Shown here piece by piece: positions 10,871 through 20,469 of a stretch of DNA of 64,000 bases. The position numbers and the translations under genes are program-made. The notes under the pieces were generated by a model. That model ran no database searches. It had not been told where the DNA came from and worked only from the letters and a program-made list of their open reading frames with translations. This DNA is from Phyllostachys edulis (taxonomy: Eukaryota > Streptophyta > Magnoliopsida > Poales > Poaceae), in assembly GCA_036346405.1 (NCBI GenBank), contig CM070546.1, forward strand, positions 104,910,826 to 104,974,825. The letters are read 5' to 3'. Position 1 is the first letter of the stretch; each line of letters starts with the position of its first letter.

Positions 10871-11880
10871 AGATGAATGGACTACTTATTACCACTTCTG
10901 GCCACGGCGATAGCTTTTGCTCATAGTATATAAGTTATTTGGATTTTTTCCCCGGTCGAAAAGTAGTAGGTGAGTTATAGATTCTGAAATTCATAGCAAG
11001 TGTGGTTCGGTATAATTCTATTTTTTTTTGCAAGCAATTATATTTTTTGTATTTGTTTAATTCTTGCAAGTCCCTCCGATTTCATGAATCATCAGGATGT
11101 TTTCTGTACATTTATAGTGAGTTTATGTTATACATTCCCTTTGGGCCTTGGTTGTTTCATTTGCGGGAGTATTTAGGTTTGTGATGAGTAGCTTATTATC
11201 ACCCAATGTTAACACACTTTAAAACTTTTGTGTAAAGAATAAACATCCTTAAGGTATGATAATGGTATATGCAATCTTGGCTATTGGATCAGTTTAGAGG
11301 ATTGTGCATGCCAGAGTGAGGTGGGAAAACATGAGAGCATGGCTCCATTAGTTCTAGGACTACGAGATGTCAGTATTATTTTACCGTGAATGTATCAAGT
11401 GAGAAGAAAAAGGGGGAATAACACTGTATTTGAAAAAGGGGAAATAACACTGTTTTTGAACTCGGGAAATAATAATCTTGATCATTGGGTGCCACCTAAA
11501 AGACATAATACATCACATGAATAAATTTTGTAAACAGGCGATATGTTTTTGGGATAAAGAAACCGATTTTTGTTATCATGCCAATAAAAAGACAGGTCGC
11601 CTAGTTGAGGTTTTTCCAAACCCTGGTCGGTTGAGCCTAAACCACCCATTTGAGCTCAATCCATTTGATTTTGTGCATTTTCAAATCAAAATGCGTCTAT
11701 CCTGAAAAGATGAGACATGTTTCTTGCCCAGCGGGCAAAAACCTGAACCATGGTTTTGCCCGTTTACACATTGTATTCATCCAGTCTCAAGAGAGCTTGA
11801 GTTCATTTGTCATCATATGCAACAGTACATAAGGAGCATGCTAAAGTTAGTTCCCATTTATAAGCATCAGCTGTGACATC
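10871..11880. other. Post-TOL sequence without recognisable gene
   Basis: The first 200 bases look like the old 3' untranslated region of the TOL gene. The remainder is AT-rich, with a local repetition of GGGGAAATAACACTG (about 11412-11470). No open frame with family motifs is seen. Confidence 0.5.
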
Positions 11881-11909
11881 CAAATCATTTTTTCATGTCA
11901 TGCTTTCAG

Positions 11910-12076
11910 AGTTCAGACGGTGACTGGGCTGCAGTAACCCGCGAAATGAACGTGAAGAACAATCAGGTGCTTACACTTGGTCAAGGGTGCTCATCTTCAG
12001 AATTTGATCAAGCAGTTGACAGAATCAACATAAATGAAAGAACAGTCTTAATTAAGTATTTCCAAAGGATGTCTTA
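11910..12076 (+). pseudogene. Exon-like fragment of an unrecognised gene
   Basis: A CTTTCAG acceptor-like site at about 11904-11910 is followed by an open frame reading SSDGDWAAVTREMNVKNNQ, VLTLGQGCSSSEFDQAVDRI and NINERTVLIKYF before a stop. The acceptor and balanced codon use suggest a real exon. I cannot name the family. It sits between the TOL and V-ATPase fragments inside the same insertion. Confidence 0.35.
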
Positions 12077-12418
12077 GCACCCAACCTGCTTTACTCATGA
12101 TATAGGTTTGTTCCCAGCTTAACATGTGTCCATCAGAATCGTTCTCATCTTTTGATTTGGTATCACTATGTAAACTTGCTTAACCAATTCACATCATATC
12201 CTAAACATTGGTAACAACGTTACTAAAACTAAAAGCTTACGGAGTAGTTTTAACCATACATGGGTCAATAGCAGTACATATCTAAATAATGATGCTATAA
12301 ATAGTGTCAATAGGCTATCATAGCAACAAGTAAAAATACAGTGAGATAGAAACTGAACTTCAATGCAAAATCATGTTGGCACAACACTTGCAAGTAGAAT
12401 GGAAGAAGAGCACCATAC

Positions 12419-12531
12419 CAAACGCCCAGAGATCTCACGCAATGCCTCAGTCCATCGAGAGGTGGAGTCAAAGAAAGCCATCATACTGACATTGTAGCCC
12501 ATGTCACGGAAATATTCAACTATTGTAATTC
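12419..12531 (-). pseudogene. VHA-A: V-ATPase catalytic subunit A, single exon fragment
   Basis: The minus strand encodes GITIVEYFRDMGYNVSMMA, then DSTSRWTEALREISGRL. This is the highly conserved segment of the vacuolar H+-ATPase A subunit that follows the nucleotide-binding loop. It is bordered by a splice acceptor (CCTAG) and donor (GTATGG) exactly as an exon would be. A 6-bp insertion adds two phenylalanines between MMA and DSTSRW, in a stretch that is otherwise almost invariant. The functional protein is about 620 residues; no neighbouring exons are found within 1 kb on either side. I infer a captured genomic fragment, introns included. Confidence 0.85.
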
Positions 12532-12961
12532 CTAGGGAAAAGGATATCATATAAGATTTAGTTGGCAAAGAAAGCATCAATTATGATTCACAAAATATGA
12601 ATTAATAGCACCGCTTGAGGTAACCAAATCACGAGATGAACACCGACATGTCATAAAAGAAACAAATAGAGCAACGATGCATCCCTAGAGGGCTAGCGTT
12701 GTACAATTTGGGTGGTTGTGGTTTCGAGCCTGTTGGGGCTCCTTTTTTTTTTCACAATAAAAAGTGAGCAATATATATATGAGCAACACATATTATATGA
12801 TGCCATAAGAAGTAAGAGATGACTACCTCCTCGATACTTTATCGGTTTATCACTTACAAGACATCTGTACTTTCCACATTGAATCTCAAGATACCACAAA
12901 TAAAGAACCAAACCCAATTATTGAATAGACAAACCTTCCTTTCAAGACTCGTATGCCTACC
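12532..12961. other. Right part of the insertion, no recognisable gene
   Basis: AT-rich sequence with a poly-T run at 12745 and one AGCAACACAT match (12783) to the CACTA-type subterminal motif at 8140. No inverted terminal repeat could be paired with 8140. Confidence 0.4.
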
Positions 12962-13493
12962 ACATGGCATTAGGATGGTGGATATTTCGTATTATTTAAA
13001 GCTGTTGGACGTGCTATTGTACAATGAAAGTGATGTATGTGATAAACTTGGTTATTTTCTCATCTGATATTTTTCTATAAGATAAACTTGGAGCTATAAG
13101 TACGCCGTTTATTAGCCATCAGCTTCCAAATACCAAGTCATCCCTTGATTCCAGACGAAAGCTATTAGCTATTAGCTATGGCTTCTGCTGAAGCAGGAGG
13201 GGATGAGTACCGCTCTTTCATGTATGGCGTGAGAAGAACACTGTGTGGAGGCTTGGAGCCCCTCCCATCTATGACATGGTGAACAAGCTCTTCGAGGAAG
13301 AGAGGACTCAGGAACATAGTTGGACCCAGTTCGAATTTGCTAGTACTCATATCTTACACATGCCTAACTCAGAGTCATGGTCATGGATTGATGCTTTCAC
13401 GGCGAACGAGACAGCATCCAAATCTTTTTTTTGGTCGGAGATCAACGATGAAGATTCGCTAGTGAATCACTTAGATATTTAGAGATTAGTTAA
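12962..13493 (+). pseudogene. Pathogen-related protein gene, broken upstream copy (promoter and exon 1)
   Basis: The sequence matches 18720-19190 of the intact gene: promoter, TATA-like CTATAAGTA (about 13094), start codon at 13178, exon 1 to 13311 and part of intron 1. A 4-base deletion at about 13228 (GGCGTGAGAAG instead of GGCGAGAGCGAGAAG) shifts the frame after 17 codons. The donor GT after exon 1 has become GA. The match ends at 13493, where an LTR starts, and exons 2-4 are not found downstream. Together with 668-1524 it forms one tandem gene copy cut by insertions at 1525 and 13494. It cannot make the protein. Confidence 0.9.
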
Positions 13494-13628
13494 TGTTGGA
13501 GATACTAGAGTTTAGATAAAAGTCCAAGTCGTGTGCGAGTCTAAGAGTCCAAATTAATTGTAATATTTGATACTACAAATAGAGGGTGTGGGGTCCCAAG
13601 GGACACACAATATTTCTGAAATTCTACA
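13494..13628 (+). mobile_element. Short Copia-type LTR with primer-binding site
   Basis: TGTTGGAGATACTAG...TTCTACA (135 bp) is followed immediately by TGGTATCAGAGC (13629-13640), the initiator tRNA-Met primer-binding site. This defines a 5' LTR on the plus strand. No second copy of the LTR is present in the window, so the element's 3' part was lost or replaced. The insertion point lies in intron 1 of the broken pathogen-related copy. Confidence 0.8.
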
Positions 13629-13640
13629 TGGTATCAGAGC

Positions 13641-15230
13641 TAACCCAAAACCCTAAGCCGAGAAAAACCTTTACCTCGGAACCACCACCGCCGCTGTCGT
13701 CGTTGATCTGCTGACCGCCGCTGTCCCGTCGTGCGTGGTCCTCCATGACTGTGTTGCACGAGAGCGGACCGGCGACTGACCGGGTTGCGCGCGGGCAAGC
13801 CAAGGGTGACGGCCGGTAGTGTAGGAGGAGGCACGGTGCGGGTCGCGGGTGAGAAAGAGGAGCTGGCTGAGGGCATTGGGGCAGCGCAGTGCCGAGGGCA
13901 GAGGCGACGGGATCCAGTGGATCCGGGGCGGCTAGGCTGGAAGGAGGTGGAGGAGGAGTAGCAGAAGGATCCAGCAGTGGAGCCGGTGCTCAGGGAGATA
14001 AGGATCCGGCGGAGGAGCCGGCTCGAGGGAGAGAAGGAATCCAATGGTGGAGATGGGGAGAAGGCGCTCCGGGTAGCGGGCTGATGGGATCTGGCGGGCA
14101 GTGGTCGGATCCAAGTGTGGGCAAGGAAGGCGAGGAGGCGACGTGACGGGGCATGGTACGAAGCCAGCGGCGGAGGAGTTTGGTGGCTCGGAGCGGCGAA
14201 GGAGAAGGTGCTCAAGAGAAGCTCGGGGGGAGAGAAGGCTCTCATAGGAGAGAAGAAGAAAGAAAGAAGGTGCTCCAGATAATCTCGGAGGAGTTGGTGA
14301 TTGGGGGCTGGCGCCCAAGAGGAAGAGCTGCACTAGCTCGGGCTCGGGCTCGGGCTCGAGGCTCGGGAGGAAGAAGGTTAGGGGAGGAAGACGAGTGGAG
14401 GAGGAAGAAAGGAGAGAGAGAGGAAAGGCATAGGTCTACCGTGTGGGGAGGAAAAATAAAGGAAAATAAAAAAAAGGAAAGAAAAAAAAGATAGCAGGTG
14501 ATCCGAATTCGGTGTGGTGATCTGAGGTGGTGCCGGTGTGGAGGTGTGAAGGATCTGATCTGGTGTGGGAGACTGACGATCTGATCCGGTGTGGAGGATC
14601 TAATCTGGTGTGGATGCTTCGAGGGAGGAGGATCTTCTGATCCGGTGTGGAGGATCTGTTCCGATGTCTAACGATCTGATCCGTACGGAGGATCTGATCT
14701 AGTGTGGCAGGATCTAGTGTGGATCTATATCGGTAGAGGATCTGGTATGGCTGCGTGTGCTATGTTGAAGAAAGGAGAGAGAGAGGATGGTGTGTTTGCT
14801 GAGAGTTCTAGTTGTTATATTGCTTGGTAGGACAGTGTCGACGGAGGATCTGATCTGGTGTGGCAGGATCTAGTGTGGATCCAGATCGATAGAGGATCTG
14901 GTGTGATTGAGGGGGATATAGTGTAGATCTAGATCGGTGGAGGATATGGTATGGCCACGTGTGCTGTGTTGGAGAAAGGAGAGAGAGGATTTGGAATTGG
15001 TGTCGTGTGGTGGTGTTGGTATGGGTGCCTGAGATAGTGTTGTTGGAGAGCTAGAGAGGTTTGGAAGAGAATTGGGATTGAGGGCATGTAGGCAGAGGAT
15101 GGGAGAGGTTGCCGGAATCAAGCATAATAGTTTATGACAGAGGTAGAGGTGGTGGTGGCCATGGAGGTGAAACACGGCGCCGGCGCCGGAGAGGTAGGGA
15201 ATAGAAAATAGGGCGCAAATGGCCACGAGT
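13641..15230. other. GC-rich retrotransposon internal sequence, no recognisable protein
   Basis: After the primer-binding site the DNA becomes GC-rich and purine-biased (13640-14500), giving long proline/serine-rich frames on the minus strand and arginine/glycine-rich ones on the plus strand. I treat these as compositional. At 14500-14960 there is a degenerate repeat (separate entry). No gag or pol motif is visible, as in non-autonomous elements that carry captured sequence. Confidence 0.45.
14510..14960. repeat. Degenerate GGATCTGATC-TGGTGTGG tandem repeat
   Basis: Motifs GATCTGATC(T/C)GGTGTGG and GGATCTAGTGTGGATC recur about a dozen times at irregular spacing of roughly 15-40 bp. A larger duplication is visible: the segment ending GGTATGGC(T/C)(G/A)CGTGTGCT at about 14745 recurs at about 14950. 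Confidence 0.7.
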
Positions 15231-16564
15231 GTGGTGCGGGAAACTCACCGAGATAGTTGCCTTCGACGGAGAAACACCAAGGTGGGCCGGCGGTGGGAAC
15301 CTGCGGCGGCGCAAAGTGGTCACTGTGGTGGGGTCACTGTGGAGCAAAACCAACACACGTGAGTGATCGGGAACGATGGAGGGGGTCTACTAGATGCTCA
15401 TGGAGAAAGGAATTAGAAGGGGAGGCATCAGAGAAGAAATGGCAGTAGCAATGGCGGTGGTGGCCGGAACCGAAGAAGAATGCAGGCGCACAGCTCTCCG
15501 GTGAAGGCTTCCCCAAATAGATTAGGGGGTTTTGCTCCTTGGGGTTGAAGGCACACCATGACTCGGTTGGAGCTCGCCGGAAGGGCCGAAATTATGGTGA
15601 GCGGCTCGGCGGTTTTGCGGTCATTTTTGGAGCTCAAATTGAGCTGTGAGGAAGAGGAGAGGGGAGATGATAGGGGAGGGCCAGACATGGGGGCGGCAAA
15701 GATGAGTGGCGCGAGCGCTAGAGAAGGACGCGTGTCCCATGCTTCGACGGTGAAGGAGCTGTGTGGCCGACAGCGCCGCACGGACGTGGCTCGGGCACCG
15801 CTTAAGGAAGAAGAAGGCAACCTGACAAGTGGGGCCCACATACCAGTGAGAGAGGGAGGTGCAAGTCGGACTCGGTGCATGCGAACAGGTTGGGTCCAGC
15901 CACTTGGCTCGGTCCGGTCGGAGGAATAGTGCATGCCCAGATTTTGTGAAACAGACTAAGAGATTAAGTGAATTTTTGAAGGTGGAAGTTTAGCTCCAAA
16001 ATTGATGAAAATTTTAGAGAAGGTCCCATACACTATTTAGACCATTAAATAATTTTTCTAGGTTTTAACAATTTTCTAAATTTTCTCTAAAATTATTTTA
16101 AGTTGCTCTTGTGGTGTTTGACTTTTGATTTTTCTATAGTTGACCGGTTGCTTAAAAATAGTAATTAAAATCTAAAAATTATGAAAATTTGAAGGTGAGT
16201 TTCTAAAGTGTTCCAGAACCTAGGAAAATTATTTTCAGGCACTTTTCATGAGATTTGTTTGTATTTTAAATTCAAAATCATATTTGAACATGGAAATTGA
16301 AAAGAAAACAATTAATCTCCAAAAATTCCAAAGAATTCCAAATAAGCAAACTAGATCATATAGAATTCAACTAAAATATTCACACACTTGAAATATTTTT
16401 AATTTGCCCCAAATTCAAATTGGACTTTTGAATTAGAGAAGAAGTATTGGATTACTAGGTTTTAACACATTTTGCTTTGAAATAAAAAATTTAAAAAGTC
16501 CAAAATTTCATAAATGCACATTAGATGCTTAACTAATCCAACTTAGGGATCTTGGGCTATTATA
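15231..16564 (-). mobile_element. Gypsy-type LTR, minus strand (family Y, copy 1)
   Basis: On the minus strand the terminus at 16564 reads TATAATAGCCCAAGATCCC, a one-base change from the usual TGTAATAGCCC start. Roughly 300-500 bases inside, it resembles the LTR ending at 18354 (shared TTTTAATTACTATTTTTAA-type segment). The AT-rich outer part and GC-rich inner part are typical of grass gypsy LTRs. The inner boundary near 15230 is a guess. Confidence 0.45.
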
Positions 16565-17010
16565 GACAACTAAGAAAGGAAGGGAGAAGGAGTGGCTAAC
16601 ACGCGGGCCCTGTTTGTTAGCGAGAGGAAGAGAGAGGGCGGGGACACACGGGTGATGCGGGCCGAATCGGCCGTGTGCATGTGAGAAAGAAGTGGGCCAA
16701 GCTAGGGTTTCAGCCCAAAGACTACTTCCAGTTTTTAATTGATTTATCTATTTTAATTAATTCTGTTAATTCAAAAAGGATTCAGAAAATAGCAAATTAA
16801 GACAAAAAAATTATGAGAAAATTCACAGAAATTCTCTAAGTCATTTTGGACTTATATAAAATATTTCCAACTTATATGTGATACATAATTTTGCAAATCA
16901 ATTATTTTGGCTTTGAAATAAATAGGAAAAAGCTTTTAAAATTCCAGAAAATTCCAATAAAATATTTAAATTTTAAATTTCAACTGGAAATTGAAAATTG
17001 AGTTGTTACA
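16565..17010 (-). mobile_element. Long-LTR gypsy family, 5' LTR fragment, minus strand
   Basis: The minus-strand start TGTAACAACTCAATTTTC at 17010 and the following 400 bases align with the plus-strand LTR starting at 60951: both have GTTGGAAATATTTTAT, CTTAGAGAATTT and TTGAATTAAC in the same order. The fragment is cut after 446 bp by the LTR terminus at 16564. Confidence 0.65.
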
Positions 17011-18354
17011 ATGTGGAGTCCTGAGGTTGCGGTGGCAAGGTCACGACGGCTGGAGGTGGAGCCGAACGGCGGTGAACGTCGACCAGCAGCTCTAGATGTC
17101 TTGAAGGCTCGGGAAAACACGCTCCGGGATCGTCTGGTCTCATGGAATGCAATGCCCAGGATAACGTCGCCGATGGAGGTCTGTGGCAGCCGGAATTGAG
17201 GCAGTGGCTGTTGATCGTTGCTGAAGAAGATGGGCTCTCCCTCCCTCGGTGATGTACCAAAGTCCAATCAAAGTCGTCAATAAACTCTACGAGATATTGC
17301 GACCTTACTGGACAAAACGGCGAGTTGAAAAACTCACCACAGCGCTTTGGGGCTACGGGACCAAGGCCTCCGGAGGCGAGGACGAAGATGTTGCTCTCGG
17401 TGATTTAGTGGATGAAAAGAGCTTGGACCAACGAAAATGGACGCGGTGTTGAGCGCGGAGTTCAGCGATGAGCTCAAGCTCCACTCCTTCTTCCTCGGCC
17501 GAAACACAAAAAGGGTCGGAGAGAGCGAGAAGGTGCGAGAGAGGGAGAATGGATAGGCTTAGGGGGTAGATGAAGTTCAGGCGGTGCTCCGAAGGCGGTC
17601 GGAAGAACATGAGGTGGCGAGGAAGGGCGTCGTGGCGTGCATGCGCGACCGCCAGCGTCCCTCAGTTGAGTGGCGAGGAAGACAACGACGAAGCCGACAT
17701 GCGGGCCCGGCTTGCCAGCGACTGAAAGGAAGCGGCGCGATGAACTGGTTCAGTCAGACTCAGGTTCAAGCGAACCGACGCGGTCCAGTCAAGTCAAGTC
17801 GGCTGGTTCGGTCGGAACAGTGCTAGTCGGGTCTGGTTGGAGCTAGGTTTTGATTTGAATTTTGACCGAAAATTACAACTTTGACCTAGTAGTTAAAAAT
17901 AGTAATTAAATTCTAAAAATTCTAAAACTTTTTGTGAGTGCTTTGAGATTTAATTAGAACTTAGGAAAATTTATTTCAGTCATTGTTAATACTTCATTTA
18001 GCTAAATTAATTTCCTTTTCAAATCTGCACTAGTGACTTGGCTAGGATTTTAGTGAGGTCAAATTGACTTCTAAAACTTTAGAAAAAATTATATTAATTC
18101 ATGATAAATAATCTAGTATTTAAATAAAATATTTCCAGAAACTTTTAAACATACATTTTTCTGTATTCAATTAAAAACTTGAATTTAAGTTAAAAGTTTC
18201 AATTTTTCGAAGCAAACTTTATTACAAACCTCAAAAGTTTAAAATAATGCACAAGCTTAACAAAAACATATTCATGCTCATGAGATACATCAAATGTATA
18301 AAAATATCATACTTTTATACATTTGAAATACAAACCATAGTTTGGTTTGTTACA
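17011..18354 (-). mobile_element. Gypsy-type LTR, minus strand (family Y, copy 2)
   Basis: The minus-strand start is TGTAACAAACCAAACTATGG at 18354. The outer 500 bases are AT-rich and the inner part (17250-17800) is GC-rich with short frames. It abuts the promoter of the intact pathogen-related gene: the sequence right of 18354 (ACCCTTTCTGTCC) matches the other copy at about 667, placing the insertion point at that position. The left boundary at 17011 is the terminus of another LTR. Confidence 0.6.
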
Positions 18355-18355
18355 A

Positions 18356-18876
18356 CCCTTTCTGTCCACATTTTGCACTGCTTTGTACTCTACTCTGTTC
18401 CTTAATAAAAATTTAGGCTGGCCAATCTTCGGCCGGCCCGGCTAAAAGACGCGTCCGCACAACTCATAGAAGCCAGACGGCACCATGCGCTACATAAAAA
18501 CAGATCAAACCTGGGCTAACGAAAGAAAACATGCATGCAAACAAATGTCTCGGTCTCTCGGTCAGCTGCCTGTTTGATTGTGCATCCTATTTTCCAAATA
18601 ACCTCTTCAATCTGAACTCCCGAGTTATTTGAACTTTACTTTCATCTTGGTCAGCACATTTTCCACCGTGACAGAGGAGATCACAAGAACGAGTGGAGGC
18701 AGCTCGCTCCGACAGGGATGCATGGATTATATATGTTGGTGGATACTTTTCTTTAAGGCAGTGACGTTTGCAGTGATAAACTTGGTTACTTTCTCATCTG
18801 ATTTTCCTATAAGTACGGAGCCCCTCAGCTTCCAAATACCAACTCATCCCTTGATTCCAGACGAAAGCTATTAGCT
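18356..18876 (+). promoter_or_regulatory. Promoter and 5' leader of the pathogen-related gene
   Basis: 520 bp between an LTR end and the start codon. A TATA-like CTATAAGTA lies at about 18808, roughly 65 nt before the ATG, and is conserved in the broken copy. The region is duplicated at 668-1524 and 12962-13177. The nearest upstream DNA is a minus-strand LTR, so the native promoter is only about half a kilobase long here. Confidence 0.6.
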
Positions 18877-20014
18877 ATGGCTTCTGCTGAAGCAGGAGGG
18901 GATAAGTACCGCTCTTTCATGTATGGCGAGAGCGAGAAGAACACTGTGTGGAGGCTTGGAGCCCCTCCCAACTATGACATGGTGAACAAGCTCTTCGAGG
19001 AAGAGAGGACTCAGGTACTTGGTTTGATCCAGTTCGAATTTGCTACTACTCATATCTCACACATGCCTAACTCAGAGTCATGGTCATGGATTGATGCTTT
19101 CACGGCGAACGAGACAGCATCCTGATCTTTTTTTGGTCAGAGATCAACGGTGCAGATTCGCTAGTGAATCACTTAGAGATTAGTTAACTGTTTACTCTCA
19201 AGGCTTCAAAAGTGCGCATGCTGAAATCATCGTTATGCACTCTATAGGTATGGCCCGAGGGGTCTCTGGAAGAGAAGGTGCAGCGGCTGCTGAAGACCTG
19301 GGAGATGGAGCTTGTCCACAAGGTGCGCCCTGAGGACCAGAAGAGCGTCCACTCCCAGAAGTTTTGCTCAAGCACCAACGGTGAGACCTGATGAGACCGC
19401 CACACACTTTCAACCATCGATCGATCGCTCCAACAGCAAGAAATGATATTCTACCAAAACGCAGGGCTGAAGCTTCTGACTCGGAAGGAGCTGACGGCCA
19501 TCGGAGGCTACAACGCGTTCCTGCGCACCACCCTGCCGCCGGAGCACCGCATCTACGACCCGGACAAGGAGACGCTCGAGTCCAGCATGTCGACGTTCCT
19601 GACGGCGTTCCCCCGCGGCTTCGCCATCGAGGTGCTCGACGTGTACAGCGGACCGCCGAGGATCGCCTTCAAGTTCCGGCACTGGGGGTACATGGAGGGG
19701 CCGTTCAAGGAGAACGCTCCTCATGGGCAGCGCATAGAGTTCTTTGGCGTCTGCATCTTCCATGTAAGTTGATAGTATATTTCTGTCTCTGACCATGGAT
19801 GTGTTGCACAGTTACTAGTGCATCTTGTTCAAAGTTCAGACTCTAGAGTACGCTAATAAGATTCACTGCAACGTGCCATTAGGTTGACGAGGAGATGAAG
19901 GTAGAGAAGGCAGAGTATTTCTATGAGCGCGGCAATTTCCTCGCGAGCTTCTTGAGCGCGCCTGCTGCTGAGGCTGCATCAGGTTCAGGCTGTCCTGTGA
20001 TGCGGGGTAACTAA
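18877..20014 (+). CDS. Pathogen-related protein (NTF2/SnoaL-like), intact four-exon gene
   Basis: Exons are 18877-19014, 19248-19380, 19465-19763 and 19883-20014, with GT-AG borders and compatible phases, giving 233 residues. The sequence closely follows the cereal pathogen-related protein first described in barley: GGDKYRSFMYGESEKNTVWR at residues 7-26, VWPEGSLEEKVQRLLKTWE at 47-65, GGYNAFLRTTLPPEHRIYD, and FRHWGYMEGPFKENAPHGQ before VDEEMKVEKAEYFYERGNF. The fold is thought to be NTF2/SnoaL-like; the biochemical role is unknown and induction by pathogens is the basis of the name. No signal peptide or membrane segment is visible, so a cytosolic protein is likely. It is the intact member of a tandem pair and converges on the isocitrate dehydrogenase gene 455 bp away. 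Confidence 0.95.
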
Positions 20015-20469
20015 AGCACAATGGAATTAATACAACATGTCACCGATATCAATGTATAGGATCACCTCAATATTTGCATCGGCTTTGATTCCATGTAACA
20101 TAAAAATACGTAAATAAAGCTGCTTGTTTGTCTGGTACAAACACCACTTTTGGGGTAGGTGTTAAGAAAGTTCCACTTGACTTCTAGGCAGGACAGAACT
20201 TCGGAAGAGCTACATGACACGGCTTAACCATCAATCAGAATTCAATGAACAAAGCTCAGCCTTCTTATTTTCGATCAGAAACAACATCTTCCTCCATTGT
20301 TGCGAGGTGCATTTATTCATTGTTCAAAGGTATAAACTGTGAGATCCTAACATGTCCCCTGTCCTTGTCCTATGCGCTCCTGTGCTAAGACAATAGGAAG
20401 ATTATGCTTAAATGACAAAACACGAGCTTCAGAAGCATTACAAGCCAGGTAAGCTTACGTGTAGTATCT
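20015..20469. other. Intergenic space between convergent genes
   Basis: 455 bp between two stop codons facing each other. It holds the 3' untranslated regions of both genes; a minus-strand AATAAA (20317-20312) is the likely poly(A) signal for isocitrate dehydrogenase. No transposon is recognised here. Confidence 0.6.
20113..20118 (+). terminator. Probable poly(A) signal of the pathogen-related gene
   Basis: AATAAA about 100 nt after the stop codon, the best candidate in the 3' flank. Confidence 0.5.

Noticed and set aside
12669..12677. Inverted GGGATGCAT as the lost target duplication of the LTR at 1525
   Set aside because: Nine bases in reverse orientation, not next to an LTR end; likely chance.
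13640..14245. 201-residue minus-strand frame, proline/serine-rich
   Set aside because: GC- and purine-biased retrotransposon interior; long frames exist on both strands and no family motif is present.
19391..19796. Long frames on both strands overlapping exon 3 of the pathogen-related gene
   Set aside because: They are shadows of the GC-rich exon; the true frame matches a known protein and splices correctly.
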